Origin: Clostridiales bacterium
GTDB lineage: Bacteria > Bacillota > Clostridia > Monoglobales > Firm-18
DNA: 7,367 nt
Reading direction: 5' to 3'
NCBI GenBank assembly: GCA_031255355.1
Contig: JAIRSR010000089.1
Span: 1 to 7,367 of the forward strand
Under the pieces are notes generated by a model. The model ran no database searches, had not been told where the DNA came from, and saw only the letters and a program-made list of their open reading frames with translations. The position numbers and the translations under genes are program-made. Of this stretch, positions 1 through 6,963 are shown one piece after another (position 1 is the stretch's first letter; every line of letters begins with the position of its first letter).

Positions 1-33
1 GCGGCAATCCGCAACAATTACTGTATATTTTTC

Positions 34-66
34 GTTTTTATACTGTTTTTATACTGTTTTTATACC
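34..66. repeat. Three tandem copies of an 11-bp unit after nrdD
   Basis: The unit GTTTTTATACT occurs at 34-44 and 45-55, and again at 56-66 with one change in the last base. On the minus strand this places five-A runs exactly 11 bp apart, close to one helical turn, a spacing known to favour intrinsic DNA bending. It begins 4 bases after the nrdD stop codon, so it lies in the 3' untranslated region or in front of the next gene, which is outside the window. Whether it acts in regulation or is only a replication-slippage product cannot be decided here. Confidence 0.85.
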
Positions 67-70
67 GTTG

Positions 71-2389
71 TTATGCTTTTTCTATGCCGTGCCGCACCCG
101 ATCCTTGACCTCCGCTAACTTGGCGTTGTTGAAGCGGTCTAAGGTGCCTACAAGATAGCCGGTAATCCTGCGAATCCGCTCGAAAGAGTACTCCCCCTCG
201 TCCCGCCCGCACTTCGGGCAATTGTCCCCGATGATGCCGTTATAACCGCACAGCGGGTCGCGGTCTACCGGGTGGTTCACCGAACCATAGCCCACGCCCG
301 CGTCGTGCATGGCGCGGATGACCTTTTCAAAGGCGGGGATATTGTTCGACGGGTCGCCGTCAAATTCCACATACGTGATATGCCCGGCGTTCGTCAGCGC
401 GTGGTAAGGCGCTTCCAAGCGGATTTTGTCAAACGCGTTGACAGGGTAATACACAGGTACATGGAAACTGTTGGTGTAGTAATCCCGGTCTGTCACGCCC
501 TCGATTTCACCGAAAAGTTTTTTATCCAACTTCACGAATCTGCCCGACAAACCCTCGGCGGGGGTGGCAATCAGCGTAAAGTTCATGTTTCTTTTCGCGC
601 TTTCGTTATCCATGCGCTCCCGCATATGCGCGACAATGTCCAAGCCCAGATTCTGCGCGGTTTCGCTCTCGCCGTGGTGCTTGCCCGTCAGCGCTTTCAA
701 CGCCTCCGCAAGCCCGATAAAACCAAGGGTCAGCGTACCGTGCCGAAGCACCTCCCGCACCTCGTCGTCCGGCCCTAACTTCTCGCTGTCCATCCAAACG
801 CCCTCGCCCATAAGGAACGGATAATTCCGCACCTTTTTCGCCGCCTGTATCTCGAACCGCTCCAGCAGTTGGTCGATACAGAGGTTGATTTTCCTGTCCA
901 ACTCCTCAAAGAACCAATCCACGCTCCCCTTGGCTTTCATGGCAATCCTCGGCAGATTGACGGAGGTGAAACTCAAGTTGCCCCTGCCGAAAGAAACCTC
1001 GCGCTCAGGGTCGCATACGTTGCCGATGACCCGTGTACGGCAGCCCATGTAGGCGATTTCCGTTTCAGGCCGCCCCTCTTTATAATACTTGATGTTATAC
1101 GGCGCGTCTTGAAAGGCGAAGTTCGGGAACAGCCGCTTCGCGCTGACGCGCATCGCCAACTTGAACAAATCGTAGCCCGGATCCCCGGGATTATAATTCA
1201 CGCCCTCTTTGACGCGGAAAATGTGTATGGGGAATATGGGCGTTTCCCCGCCGCCCAAGCCTTCCTCCTCCGCAAGCAGGATATTTTTGATGACCATTCT
1301 GCCCTCGGGACTGGTATCCATGCCGTAGTTGATGGACGAAAACGGCGTTTGCGCCCCCGCGCGGGAGTGCATCGTGTTGAGGTTATGCACCAACGCTTCC
1401 ATTGCTTGAAAGGTCGCCCTGTCCGTTTCCTCCAAGGATTTTTGGAGCGAATATTCCTGGCACCGCTTCACAAGCGCCTTGTCGATTCCGGCGGCGACAA
1501 GTTCTTTCAGTTCCGCGTCGCAGTATTTTTTATAGTCCTCCATACGCAGCACCAAACCCTGTTCCAGCAGACGGTTCTGTAGTTTTTTCAGTTCGCTGTC
1601 GTCAAAATTCACGCCGCCGATCAGCGACAGCGATTTGGAAAGATTGTGACGGTACTTCCTGCGGTACGTCTTAATCACGCCGGGCGCCATGCCGTAATCG
1701 AAGTTCGGCACACTCTGCCCGCCGTGCTGGTCGTTTTGGTTGGACTGAATGGCGATACACGCGAGTGCGGCGTAACTCGCGATGTCGTTCGGTTCGCGCA
1801 GAACGCCGTGTCCGGTGCAGAAGCCGCCCTTAAACAGACTGATGAGGTCGATTTGGCAGCAGGTGGTCGTCATGGTCAAAAAGTCCAAGTCGTGAATGTG
1901 GATATCGCCGTTGTGGTGCGCTTCGGAATGTTCCGGTTTGAGTACGAACATATCAAAAAACTGCTTCGCGCCCTCGGAACCGTATTTGAGCATCGTCCCC
2001 ATAGCGGTGTCGCCGTTGACGTTGGCATTTTCGCGCTTGATGTCGCTGTCCTTGGACGACTTAAAGGTAATATCCTCGTAAATCTTCATCAAGCGGGTGT
2101 TCATCTCCCGCGAGCGCGTCCGCTCCGCGCGGTACAGGATATAGGCTTTCGCGGTACGGACGTGGCCGCTTTCAATCAGCACGTTTTCCACGAAATCCTG
2201 CACCTGCTCGACGGTAGGCGAGGCGAGGTTCGCCTCGATAATTTTCGACTGCACCCGCCGCGCGAGTGACAGCGCGTAATCATAGTCCTTCCGCGCGCCG
2301 CCCGCCTCAAACGCTTTCATCAAAGCATCCGCAATCTTTTCATAATGAAACGGCGCAACGCGCCCGTCACGCTTGATAATAGTATCCAT
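71..2389 (-). CDS. nrdD: Anaerobic (class III) ribonucleoside-triphosphate reductase
   Basis: This 772-residue cytoplasmic enzyme reduces ribonucleoside triphosphates to deoxyribonucleotides without oxygen, using a glycyl radical installed by the radical-SAM activase NrdG. An N-terminal ATP-cone (about residues 1-95, starting with an IIKRDGR motif) is the allosteric dATP/ATP site. The catalytic barrel shows NGDIHIHDLD (160-169), a Cys pair at 177-178, and MGCR with Cys450, matching the family's active-site cysteines. Near the C-terminus is a zinc-site-like cluster (Asp711, Cys714, Cys724, Cys727), then RRITGY with the predicted radical at Gly744. The length is normal and the frame is intact. 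ATG at 2387-2389 is preceded by AAAGGAA, about 12 bases away, which is slightly long. The gene has its own promoter with NrdR-like boxes. nrdG often follows nrdD but would lie left of base 1, outside the window. Identification is very secure. Confidence 0.98.
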   Translation of the reverse strand: MDTIIKRDGRVAPFHYEKIADALMKAFEAGGARKDYDYALSLARRVQSKIIEANLASPTVEQVQDFVENVLIESGHVRTAKAYILYRAERTRSREMNTRLMKIYEDITFKSSKDSDIKRENANVNGDTAMGTMLKYGSEGAKQFFDMFVLKPEHSEAHHNGDIHIHDLDFLTMTTTCCQIDLISLFKGGFCTGHGVLREPNDIASYAALACIAIQSNQNDQHGGQSVPNFDYGMAPGVIKTYRRKYRHNLSKSLSLIGGVNFDDSELKKLQNRLLEQGLVLRMEDYKKYCDAELKELVAAGIDKALVKRCQEYSLQKSLEETDRATFQAMEALVHNLNTMHSRAGAQTPFSSINYGMDTSPEGRMVIKNILLAEEEGLGGGETPIFPIHIFRVKEGVNYNPGDPGYDLFKLAMRVSAKRLFPNFAFQDAPYNIKYYKEGRPETEIAYMGCRTRVIGNVCDPEREVSFGRGNLSFTSVNLPRIAMKAKGSVDWFFEELDRKINLCIDQLLERFEIQAAKKVRNYPFLMGEGVWMDSEKLGPDDEVREVLRHGTLTLGFIGLAEALKALTGKHHGESETAQNLGLDIVAHMRERMDNESAKRNMNFTLIATPAEGLSGRFVKLDKKLFGEIEGVTDRDYYTNSFHVPVYYPVNAFDKIRLEAPYHALTNAGHITYVEFDGDPSNNIPAFEKVIRAMHDAGVGYGSVNHPVDRDPLCGYNGIIGDNCPKCGRDEGEYSFERIRRITGYLVGTLDRFNNAKLAEVKDRVRHGIEKA

Positions 2390-2427
2390 AACCGTTTCCC
2401 ATTCCTTTCACAAAATAGTCCGAATCG

Positions 2428-2489
2428 CGAAAAAACAAGTGCCATGCGGGATTGGCGCGGGTCGCCGCGCAAAGTTGGCAGTTTTTTCG
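2428..2489 (-). promoter_or_regulatory. Large hairpin in the nrdD leader; possible attenuator or bidirectional terminator
   Basis: The outermost arms are CGAAAAAAC (2428-2436) and GTTTTTTCG (2481-2489), a perfect 9-bp inverted repeat. Inside them TGCCA (2440-2444) pairs with TGGCA (2476-2480). At the core GCGCGG (2455-2460) pairs with CCGCGC (2465-2470) around a 4-base loop. Read on the minus strand, the stem is followed by CTTG and a run of six T. The element lies between the predicted nrdD transcription start (near 2510) and the start codon, so it should be part of the nrdD mRNA leader. An A-tract, GC-rich stem and T-tract arrangement is typical of terminators that work in both directions. 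A regulatory role is inferred. Confidence 0.55.
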
Positions 2490-2492
2490 TAT

Positions 2493-2540
2493 CCACTATA
2501 TTTAGTGGCAAGAATAATTATACAACACAATATTATGTAT
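2493..2540 (-). promoter_or_regulatory. Tandem NrdR-box operator for nrdD
   Basis: Two 16-bp sites resemble the published NrdR box (acaCwAtATaTwGtgt). CCACTATATTTAGTGG at 2493-2508 has 6-bp inverted arms and matches 13 of 16 positions. ACACAATATTATGTAT at 2525-2540 also matches 13 of 16. They are offset by 32 bp, about three helical turns, which is the usual arrangement for cooperative binding by NrdR, the nucleotide-sensing repressor of ribonucleotide reductase genes. The upstream box fills the -35/-10 spacer of the nrdD promoter, and the other sits at about +2 to +18. This geometry predicts direct repression. The nrdR gene itself is not in the window. Confidence 0.9.
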
Positions 2541-2545
2541 GTCAA
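2517..2545 (-). promoter_or_regulatory. Consensus sigma-A promoter of nrdD
   Basis: On the minus strand TTGACA (2540-2545) and TATAAT (2517-2522) are separated by exactly 17 bases, a perfect match to the vegetative consensus. The predicted transcription start is near 2510, giving a leader of about 120 bases before the nrdD ATG. The -35 element begins only about 20 bases after the stop codon of the upstream gene. I see no convincing terminator between that stop and the promoter, so read-through from the operon may add to nrdD expression. Confidence 0.9.
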
Positions 2546-2564
2546 TATGAAAACGGAAATTTTT

Positions 2565-4787
2565 TTACTTTTTCAAAAGCGCGACGGCGAAGTCCGCGTC
2601 CCGCCTTGTTTTTTCCCGCATGTCACGCAGACGGTTGCCGAGATCCTCCCGCAAAAGGTCATTTTTTTCCATAATCTCATCAATACCCTTTTTCATGCGC
2701 GAAAGGCTCGCTTCCTCGACGTTTTCCTTATAACGCTGGGATAAATACGCCAGCATCGCGTCCACTTTCGGGTCATAGGACAGCCCGAACACAGGCACAC
2801 ACGCGGTGACGGCGTAAATCAAAATATGCAGACGCATACCAATGACAAACCGCGCCTGTTCCGCGATTCCAATCAGTTCCTGCGGGGAATAAACGCCGCG
2901 AAGCACGTGACATTCCCGCTTCATTTTTTCGGTAATCTGTTCGGTCGCCGCCATGTCCTGTCCCCGCTGCATGGGGATAAACAGCGCGGTAACGCCGTGT
3001 TTTTCCGTGATGTAATCGCAAAGCGCGGCAAGGTTTTGCGCAAAGTCCGCGCCCGCCTTTTTCCACGGACGGACGCTGACAATAAAGTACCCCCGGTTGC
3101 GGTCTATCCCCTCTTTTTGGAATATTTCCTCCAACGCGCCCTCCTCCGCTTTGCACAGCGCAAACGCGGGATCTGCGGTAACATGCACGGGCGGCGCGTC
3201 CGCGCCGAGCGCCTTGAGTTCGTCATAGGAAGCGGGTTCGCGCAGTGTGATACAATCGACGGTGTTGAGCGTCCTGCCCGTCGCCGCTCTGTTGTTGCGG
3301 TTGCAAATCGGGCCGATTCCGCTGGCGTAAATCATCACCCGCATCCCAAGCGTTTTGGCGAGTTTGATAATAAAAAGGTAGTACAGCAACGACTTTGTGC
3401 TGGTCACGTCCTGCAACAGACTGCCGCCGCCGCTGATGAGCAGTTTGGCGCGGCGCATTGCCCGCGCGGTTTGAAAGATGTTGAAGCGGTGGATACTGCC
3501 CACGCCGTAGGTGCGCCGTGTTTCCGCAGGGGAGGCGGATAGCACGGTAATCGCGGCGTCCGGCTTGATTTCCCTGATGTTGCTGATAATGGCGGATAGC
3601 AAGGAATCATCGCCGTGGTTTTTATAGCCGTAATAGCCGGAAATTACAATATCCCCCGGGCGTTTTTTGTCGATAGAGAGCAACCCCCCGTAGGCGCGTT
3701 CGCAATCGTCCGCCATGCGCTTTTCGGAATAGAAATTGAGGATAACGCTTCGGTTAAACCCGCCGGCTTCCGCACGTTCCGACGGCGTTTGCTCCAACAG
3801 CGCGGCAAGGTCGCGGTACAGCGTTTGGCTGTCGGACTCCGCGCAGCCCCGGCAGCAAAAGTTCGTCGCTATGCCGATATTTAGTTTGTCCTCGCGAAAC
3901 ACCCCGATATACCCCTCGTTCCCCGCGACTACGACGGACTTCGCCGCCGCCATAGCCTCCAACGCCGCGCGGCTCACCCCCACGAACACATCTGCTGCGG
4001 CGGCAAAACGGTTAATGTCCGTCTGCACCCCGGCGACAATGATGATGCGCTTCCCCGCCTTTTTGTTGCGGTCCTCCGCCGCGCGGAGGAGTTTCTCATA
4101 ATCGTTCCCGCCGCCGACGATTACAATCTCAATGCCGGGATACCGCGCTTCCAGACGCGGCGCGATCTCAACCAGTTGAAACGCAACCTTGCTCCTGTCC
4201 GAATCCATTCTGCTGACGTAGACAATCCTCCGCGCGTCCGCGTTTAGGTTAAATTCCGTCAAAATATCCCCGGGGGAAACCTCCGGCGAAAATTTCTTTA
4301 TGTCAATGCCGTTTATGGTGAGGGTGATGTTGCGCCCGGGCAATCTGTAATCTCTCATAAGATACGCTTTGATGTCTTCGCTTACGGCGATTGTGCGCTC
4401 CCCCCAATTGCTCAGGCGTTTCACCAGCCATTTGTCTGTATCGAACGTCCAATGCGCGGTGGTAATAAAACGGAATTTGACGGTTTTGCGAATCAGTCCG
4501 CAAATAAAAGCCGGGATTCGCGCGTGAACGTGTACCAAGTCGAAATTCCCCTCTTGAATCAACCGTTTCAGCCCGAAGTAAGCCGCGAGCATCTTCCGCG
4601 CGTCTCTTTTGTGGAGCGGCAATTGCACGTGACGGATTCCCGCCGCGCCGATTTCCTTTTCAAACACGCCGCCGTTGGACGCGATTATGATTTCATGCCC
4701 CCGCCGCGTGAGTTCCTTGGAAAGTTCGACCACATGCGTTTCCGCGCCGCCGATGTCAAGGCCATTCAATACCATAAGAATTTTCAA
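2565..4787 (-). CDS. csaB: GT4-type glycosyltransferase fused to CsaB-type polysaccharide pyruvyl transferase
   Basis: This 740-residue protein joins two enzymes. Residues 1 to about 365 are a GT-B fold glycosyltransferase: GGAE at 13-16, NGID at 159-162, donor-site-like SRMDSDRSK at 192-200, and LEAMAAAKSVV near the C-terminal lobe. Residues about 378-740 resemble CsaB: SGYYGYKNHGDD at 383-394, SGGGSLLQD at 452-460, RPWKK at 573-577 and GMRLH at 650-654. CsaB transfers pyruvate from phosphoenolpyruvate to wall polysaccharide as a ketal, creating the ligand for SLH-domain surface proteins. The fusion could add a sugar and then pyruvylate it on a membrane-bound precursor, but the substrates are inferred. 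I chose TTG at 4785-4787: AAAGGAG (4796-4802) lies 8 bases upstream and the protein then begins KILMVLNGLDIGGAE, as in the family. A GTG three codons earlier overlaps that ribosome site. No signal peptide is visible. The symbol covers only the C-terminal half. Confidence 0.9.
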   Translation of the reverse strand: MKILMVLNGLDIGGAETHVVELSKELTRRGHEIIIASNGGVFEKEIGAAGIRHVQLPLHKRDARKMLAAYFGLKRLIQEGNFDLVHVHARIPAFICGLIRKTVKFRFITTAHWTFDTDKWLVKRLSNWGERTIAVSEDIKAYLMRDYRLPGRNITLTINGIDIKKFSPEVSPGDILTEFNLNADARRIVYVSRMDSDRSKVAFQLVEIAPRLEARYPGIEIVIVGGGNDYEKLLRAAEDRNKKAGKRIIIVAGVQTDINRFAAAADVFVGVSRAALEAMAAAKSVVVAGNEGYIGVFREDKLNIGIATNFCCRGCAESDSQTLYRDLAALLEQTPSERAEAGGFNRSVILNFYSEKRMADDCERAYGGLLSIDKKRPGDIVISGYYGYKNHGDDSLLSAIISNIREIKPDAAITVLSASPAETRRTYGVGSIHRFNIFQTARAMRRAKLLISGGGSLLQDVTSTKSLLYYLFIIKLAKTLGMRVMIYASGIGPICNRNNRAATGRTLNTVDCITLREPASYDELKALGADAPPVHVTADPAFALCKAEEGALEEIFQKEGIDRNRGYFIVSVRPWKKAGADFAQNLAALCDYITEKHGVTALFIPMQRGQDMAATEQITEKMKRECHVLRGVYSPQELIGIAEQARFVIGMRLHILIYAVTACVPVFGLSYDPKVDAMLAYLSQRYKENVEEASLSRMKKGIDEIMEKNDLLREDLGNRLRDMREKTRRDADFAVALLKK

Positions 4788-4803
4788 CCGTCCCACTCCT
4801 TTC

Positions 4804-4822
4804 TTTTAGAACCTGTCTAAAA
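4804..4822. repeat. Short inverted repeat between trmL and the fusion gene
   Basis: TTTTAGA (4804-4810) and TCTAAAA (4816-4822) form a perfect 7-bp inverted repeat with a 5-base loop. It lies between the trmL stop and the ribosome site of the glycosyltransferase-CsaB gene. The stem is AT-rich and has no following T-run, so it is a weak hairpin rather than a terminator. It could modestly affect translation or mRNA processing, but no function is shown. Confidence 0.5.
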
Positions 4823-4827
4823 TTTCC

Positions 4828-5307
4828 TCACAGCGTACCGCCCCGCTTCAAACCGGGAAAGCCCATTCGTCTGAAATAATCATACGCCGCGACCGCCGCC
4901 GCGTTGGACAAATTCAGCGAACGCGCGTCCTCCACCATTGGAAGCCGAAAGCATCTATCATAATTTTCCCGCAGGAGTTGCTCCGGAAGTCCCTTTGTTT
5001 CCTTGCCGAACACAAGGTAGGTATCCCCGGCGGGATACCGCGCTTCGCTGTAATCCGTCCGTGCCTTTGTGGACAAAAAGAACAGCGCGTCGTCCTTGTG
5101 CGCGTCCGCGAACTCCGCCCAACAATCATAGTACGTAATATCGACCAGCCACCAATAATCCAACCCCGCGCGTTTGACTTTCGCGCTGTCCACCGCAAAG
5201 CCCATAGGCCCGATAAGGTGAAGCCTTGCGCCTGTCGCGGCGCAGGTGCGGGCAATGTTGCCCGTGTTCTGCGGGATTTCGGGCTCCACCAACACAATAT
5301 TCAGCAT
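4828..5307 (-). CDS. trmL: tRNA (cytidine/uridine-34 2'-O) methyltransferase TrmL
   Basis: This 159-residue SPOUT-class enzyme uses S-adenosylmethionine to methylate the 2'-OH of the wobble base (C34 or U34) of the leucine tRNAs with CAA and UAA anticodons, which supports accurate decoding. Family motifs are clear: NTGNIARTC with Asn14 and Arg20, LVFGKETKGLP at 98-108, RLPM at 121-124 and ARSLNLSNAAAV at 128-139. The last two belong to the trefoil knot that binds the cofactor. The length is typical of this minimal, knot-only family. ATG at 5305-5307 follows GAGAGGG by 5 bases. The gene sits 61 bases after yifB and about 40 before the fusion gene, consistent with co-transcription. A possible promoter of its own is noted separately. 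Confidence 0.96.
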   Translation of the reverse strand: MLNIVLVEPEIPQNTGNIARTCAATGARLHLIGPMGFAVDSAKVKRAGLDYWWLVDITYYDCWAEFADAHKDDALFFLSTKARTDYSEARYPAGDTYLVFGKETKGLPEQLLRENYDRCFRLPMVEDARSLNLSNAAAVAAYDYFRRMGFPGLKRGGTL

Positions 5308-5327
5308 GTACGCCCTCTCGTTTCTTT

Positions 5328-5357
5328 ATAATAAGTACACATTACGGTATTTTTCAA
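5328..5357 (-). promoter_or_regulatory. Possible internal promoter before trmL
   Basis: On the minus strand TTGAAA (5352-5357) and TATTAT (5328-5333) are separated by 18 bases in the AT-rich gap between yifB and trmL. Each hexamer differs from consensus at one position. The transcription start would be near 5321, close to the trmL ribosome site, leaving a leader of only about 14 bases. It could give trmL and the fusion gene expression independent of the operon promoter, but AT-rich gaps produce such matches by chance. Confidence 0.35.
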
Positions 5358-5368
5358 ACATACCTCCA

Positions 5369-6901
5369 TTATTGCCAATATTTTCTATCTAAACTCCTGT
5401 ACTGTATCGCTTCCGCGATATGGTTGGTCGTAATCCGTTCACTGCCGTCCAAATCGGCAATGGTACGCGCGACCTTTAAGATTCTGTCATGGGCGCGTGC
5501 GGACAAGCCAAGGTTATGAAACGCCGCCTTTAACAACGCGCGTTCCTCCGTACCCAAAACGCAGTACCGCCGCAAGTCTGCGGACGCGAGTTGCGAGTTG
5601 GAAAAAATCCCCGCTTCGGCATACCGCGCGAGTTGGACTTTCCGCGCCTTGTTCACCCGCGCTCTGATGTCCGCGCTCCCCTCGGCAGGCGCCGCGCCGT
5701 CCAGGTCGGCATAGTTCACTGACGCGACTTCTACGTGAATATCAATCCGATCCAACAGAGGCCCGCTGATTTTGCCGACGTATTTTGAAATTTGCGGCGG
5801 GGTACAGACGCACTCCCGCGCCGCGTCGCCGTAGTAGCCGCACTTACAGGGGTTCATGGACGCGGCGAACATCGTCCTGCTCGGGTAGGTCAATGTGCCG
5901 CTCACGCGCGAAATTGTCACAACGCCGTCCTCTAACGGTTGGCGCATCACTTCCAGCGCATCGCGTCTAAATTCGGGGAGTTCGTCCAAAAACAGTACGC
6001 CGTTATGGGCAAGGCTCAATTCCCCCGGGCGCGGAATCACGCCGCCCCCCGCCAGACCCGCTGCGGAAACGCTGTGATGCGGGCTTCGGAACGGCCGCGC
6101 CGTCAACAGAGACGCACCGCGCGGAAGCGTCCCCGCGACGGAATGTATCGTAGTGATTTCCAACGCCTCATCAAAGGTCAAATCGGGAAGTATGGTAGGC
6201 AAACGCCGCGCAAGCATGGACTTCCCGCTCCCCGGTGCGCCAATCATGATAATATTATGTCCCCCCGCTACGGCGACTTCCATTGCCCGCTTGACGTTTC
6301 GCTGTCCCCGAACGTCAGAGAAATCAATCGGATAACTGCCGCCCGTATCGAAAAGCGCGTCAACGTCAACGACTCGCGGCGACATTCGCGCGTCGCCCCG
6401 CAGGTGCCGTACAATATCATATAAATGCTCTGCGGCGTACACCTCAACGCCGCTCACCACCGCCGCTTCGTCCGCGTTGTCCTTGGGCAGAATCACCTTT
6501 TGAATCCCGCTCCGCTTCGCGCAGACCACCATAGGAAGCGCCCCCGCGACCGGGCGCAGCGTCCCGTCAAGCGAAAGTTCGCCGAAAAACATATATTCGT
6601 CAAAATCCTCCGCCTTTAGTTGCTCCGTAGCGCGTAAAATGCCGACGGTCATCGGCAAATCATACGCGGGGCCCTCTTTTTTCTTGTCGGCAGGGGCAAG
6701 GTTTACCGTAATCCGCTTGATCGGAGGCTCAAAGCCGCTGTTTTTCATCGCGGAACGAACGCGCTCCTTGCTTTCACGGACGGCGGCGTCGGGCAGCCCC
6801 ACGATGTCAAACGCGGGCAGCCCCATAGAAATATCTACCTCGACTTCCACAATATAGCCGTCCAGCCCCGTCAACCCGCAACTTTTCACTTTAGCGATCA
6901 C
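5369..6901 (-). CDS. comM: YifB/ComM-family Mg-chelatase-like AAA+ ATPase
   Basis: This cytoplasmic AAA+ protein of about 510 residues belongs to the YifB/ComM family. ComM is a hexameric helicase that aids branch migration during natural transformation; in most Bacillota the role is untested. Visible in order, counting from the GTG start: an N-terminal Lon-S5-like domain (KSCGLTGLDGY near residue 6, AYDLPM near 79), Walker A GAPGSGKS (221-228), Walker B GVLFLDELPEF (301-311), a CKCG...CVC cysteine group (Cys351, 353, 364, 366), LDRIDI (383-388) with a likely arginine finger, and a C-terminal chelatase lid ending YRSLDRKYW. The open frame reaches an ATG at 6911-6913. I prefer GTG at 6899-6901 because GGTGGT lies just upstream, the ATG lacks a clear ribosome site, and the protein then starts MIAKVKSCGL, as is usual for the family. 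The gap to the upstream small gene is 62 bases and contains a hairpin. Confidence 0.95.
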   Translation of the reverse strand: MIAKVKSCGLTGLDGYIVEVEVDISMGLPAFDIVGLPDAAVRESKERVRSAMKNSGFEPPIKRITVNLAPADKKKEGPAYDLPMTVGILRATEQLKAEDFDEYMFFGELSLDGTLRPVAGALPMVVCAKRSGIQKVILPKDNADEAAVVSGVEVYAAEHLYDIVRHLRGDARMSPRVVDVDALFDTGGSYPIDFSDVRGQRNVKRAMEVAVAGGHNIIMIGAPGSGKSMLARRLPTILPDLTFDEALEITTIHSVAGTLPRGASLLTARPFRSPHHSVSAAGLAGGGVIPRPGELSLAHNGVLFLDELPEFRRDALEVMRQPLEDGVVTISRVSGTLTYPSRTMFAASMNPCKCGYYGDAARECVCTPPQISKYVGKISGPLLDRIDIHVEVASVNYADLDGAAPAEGSADIRARVNKARKVQLARYAEAGIFSNSQLASADLRRYCVLGTEERALLKAAFHNLGLSARAHDRILKVARTIADLDGSERITTNHIAEAIQYRSLDRKYWQ

Positions 6902-6931
6902 GTTACCACCCATTTCTCAAACCGTGCCGAA

Positions 6932-6953
6932 ACACTCCCGCGCGGGGGAGTGT
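6932..6953. repeat. GC-rich hairpin between the small gene and yifB
   Basis: ACACTCCC (6932-6939) and GGGAGTGT (6946-6953) form a perfect 8-bp stem with a 6-base loop. The flanking CCG (6927-6929) and CGG (6954-6956) can extend it past a 2-base bulge. In the minus-strand transcript it would lie between the stop of the 75-residue gene and the yifB start. No U-run follows, so a full intrinsic terminator is unlikely. It may partly terminate transcription or set the stability of the upstream part of the mRNA. Confidence 0.6.
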
Positions 6954-6963
6954 CGGCGGGCTG

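Noticed and set aside
1..12. Small hairpin GCGG/CCGC at the left edge as an nrdD terminator
   Set aside because: The stem is only 4 bp and the sequence that should hold the T-run lies outside the window.
869..1582. Long plus-strand open frame (237 codons) inside nrdD
   Set aside because: It is entirely antisense to a well-conserved gene, has no recognisable family features, and arises from the GC-rich codon use of nrdD.
2545..2600. Intrinsic terminator after the glycosyltransferase-CsaB gene
   Set aside because: The A/T-rich runs near the stop codon have no GC-rich stem next to them, so they do not form a convincing terminator.
2826..3542. Long plus-strand open frame (238 codons) inside the CsaB half
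   Set aside because: It is a shadow of the minus-strand gene, has no recognisable domains, and the minus-strand frame carries all the conserved motifs.
4794..4796. GTG as the start of the glycosyltransferase-CsaB gene
   Set aside because: Its G overlaps the AAAGGAG ribosome site, leaving no spacing; TTG at 4785-4787 has 8 bases of spacing and gives the family-type N-terminus.
5326..5361. ATG-started 11-codon frame (MFEKYRNVYLL) after yifB
   Set aside because: The ATG is only one base from GGAGG, too close for normal initiation, and the peptide is very short.
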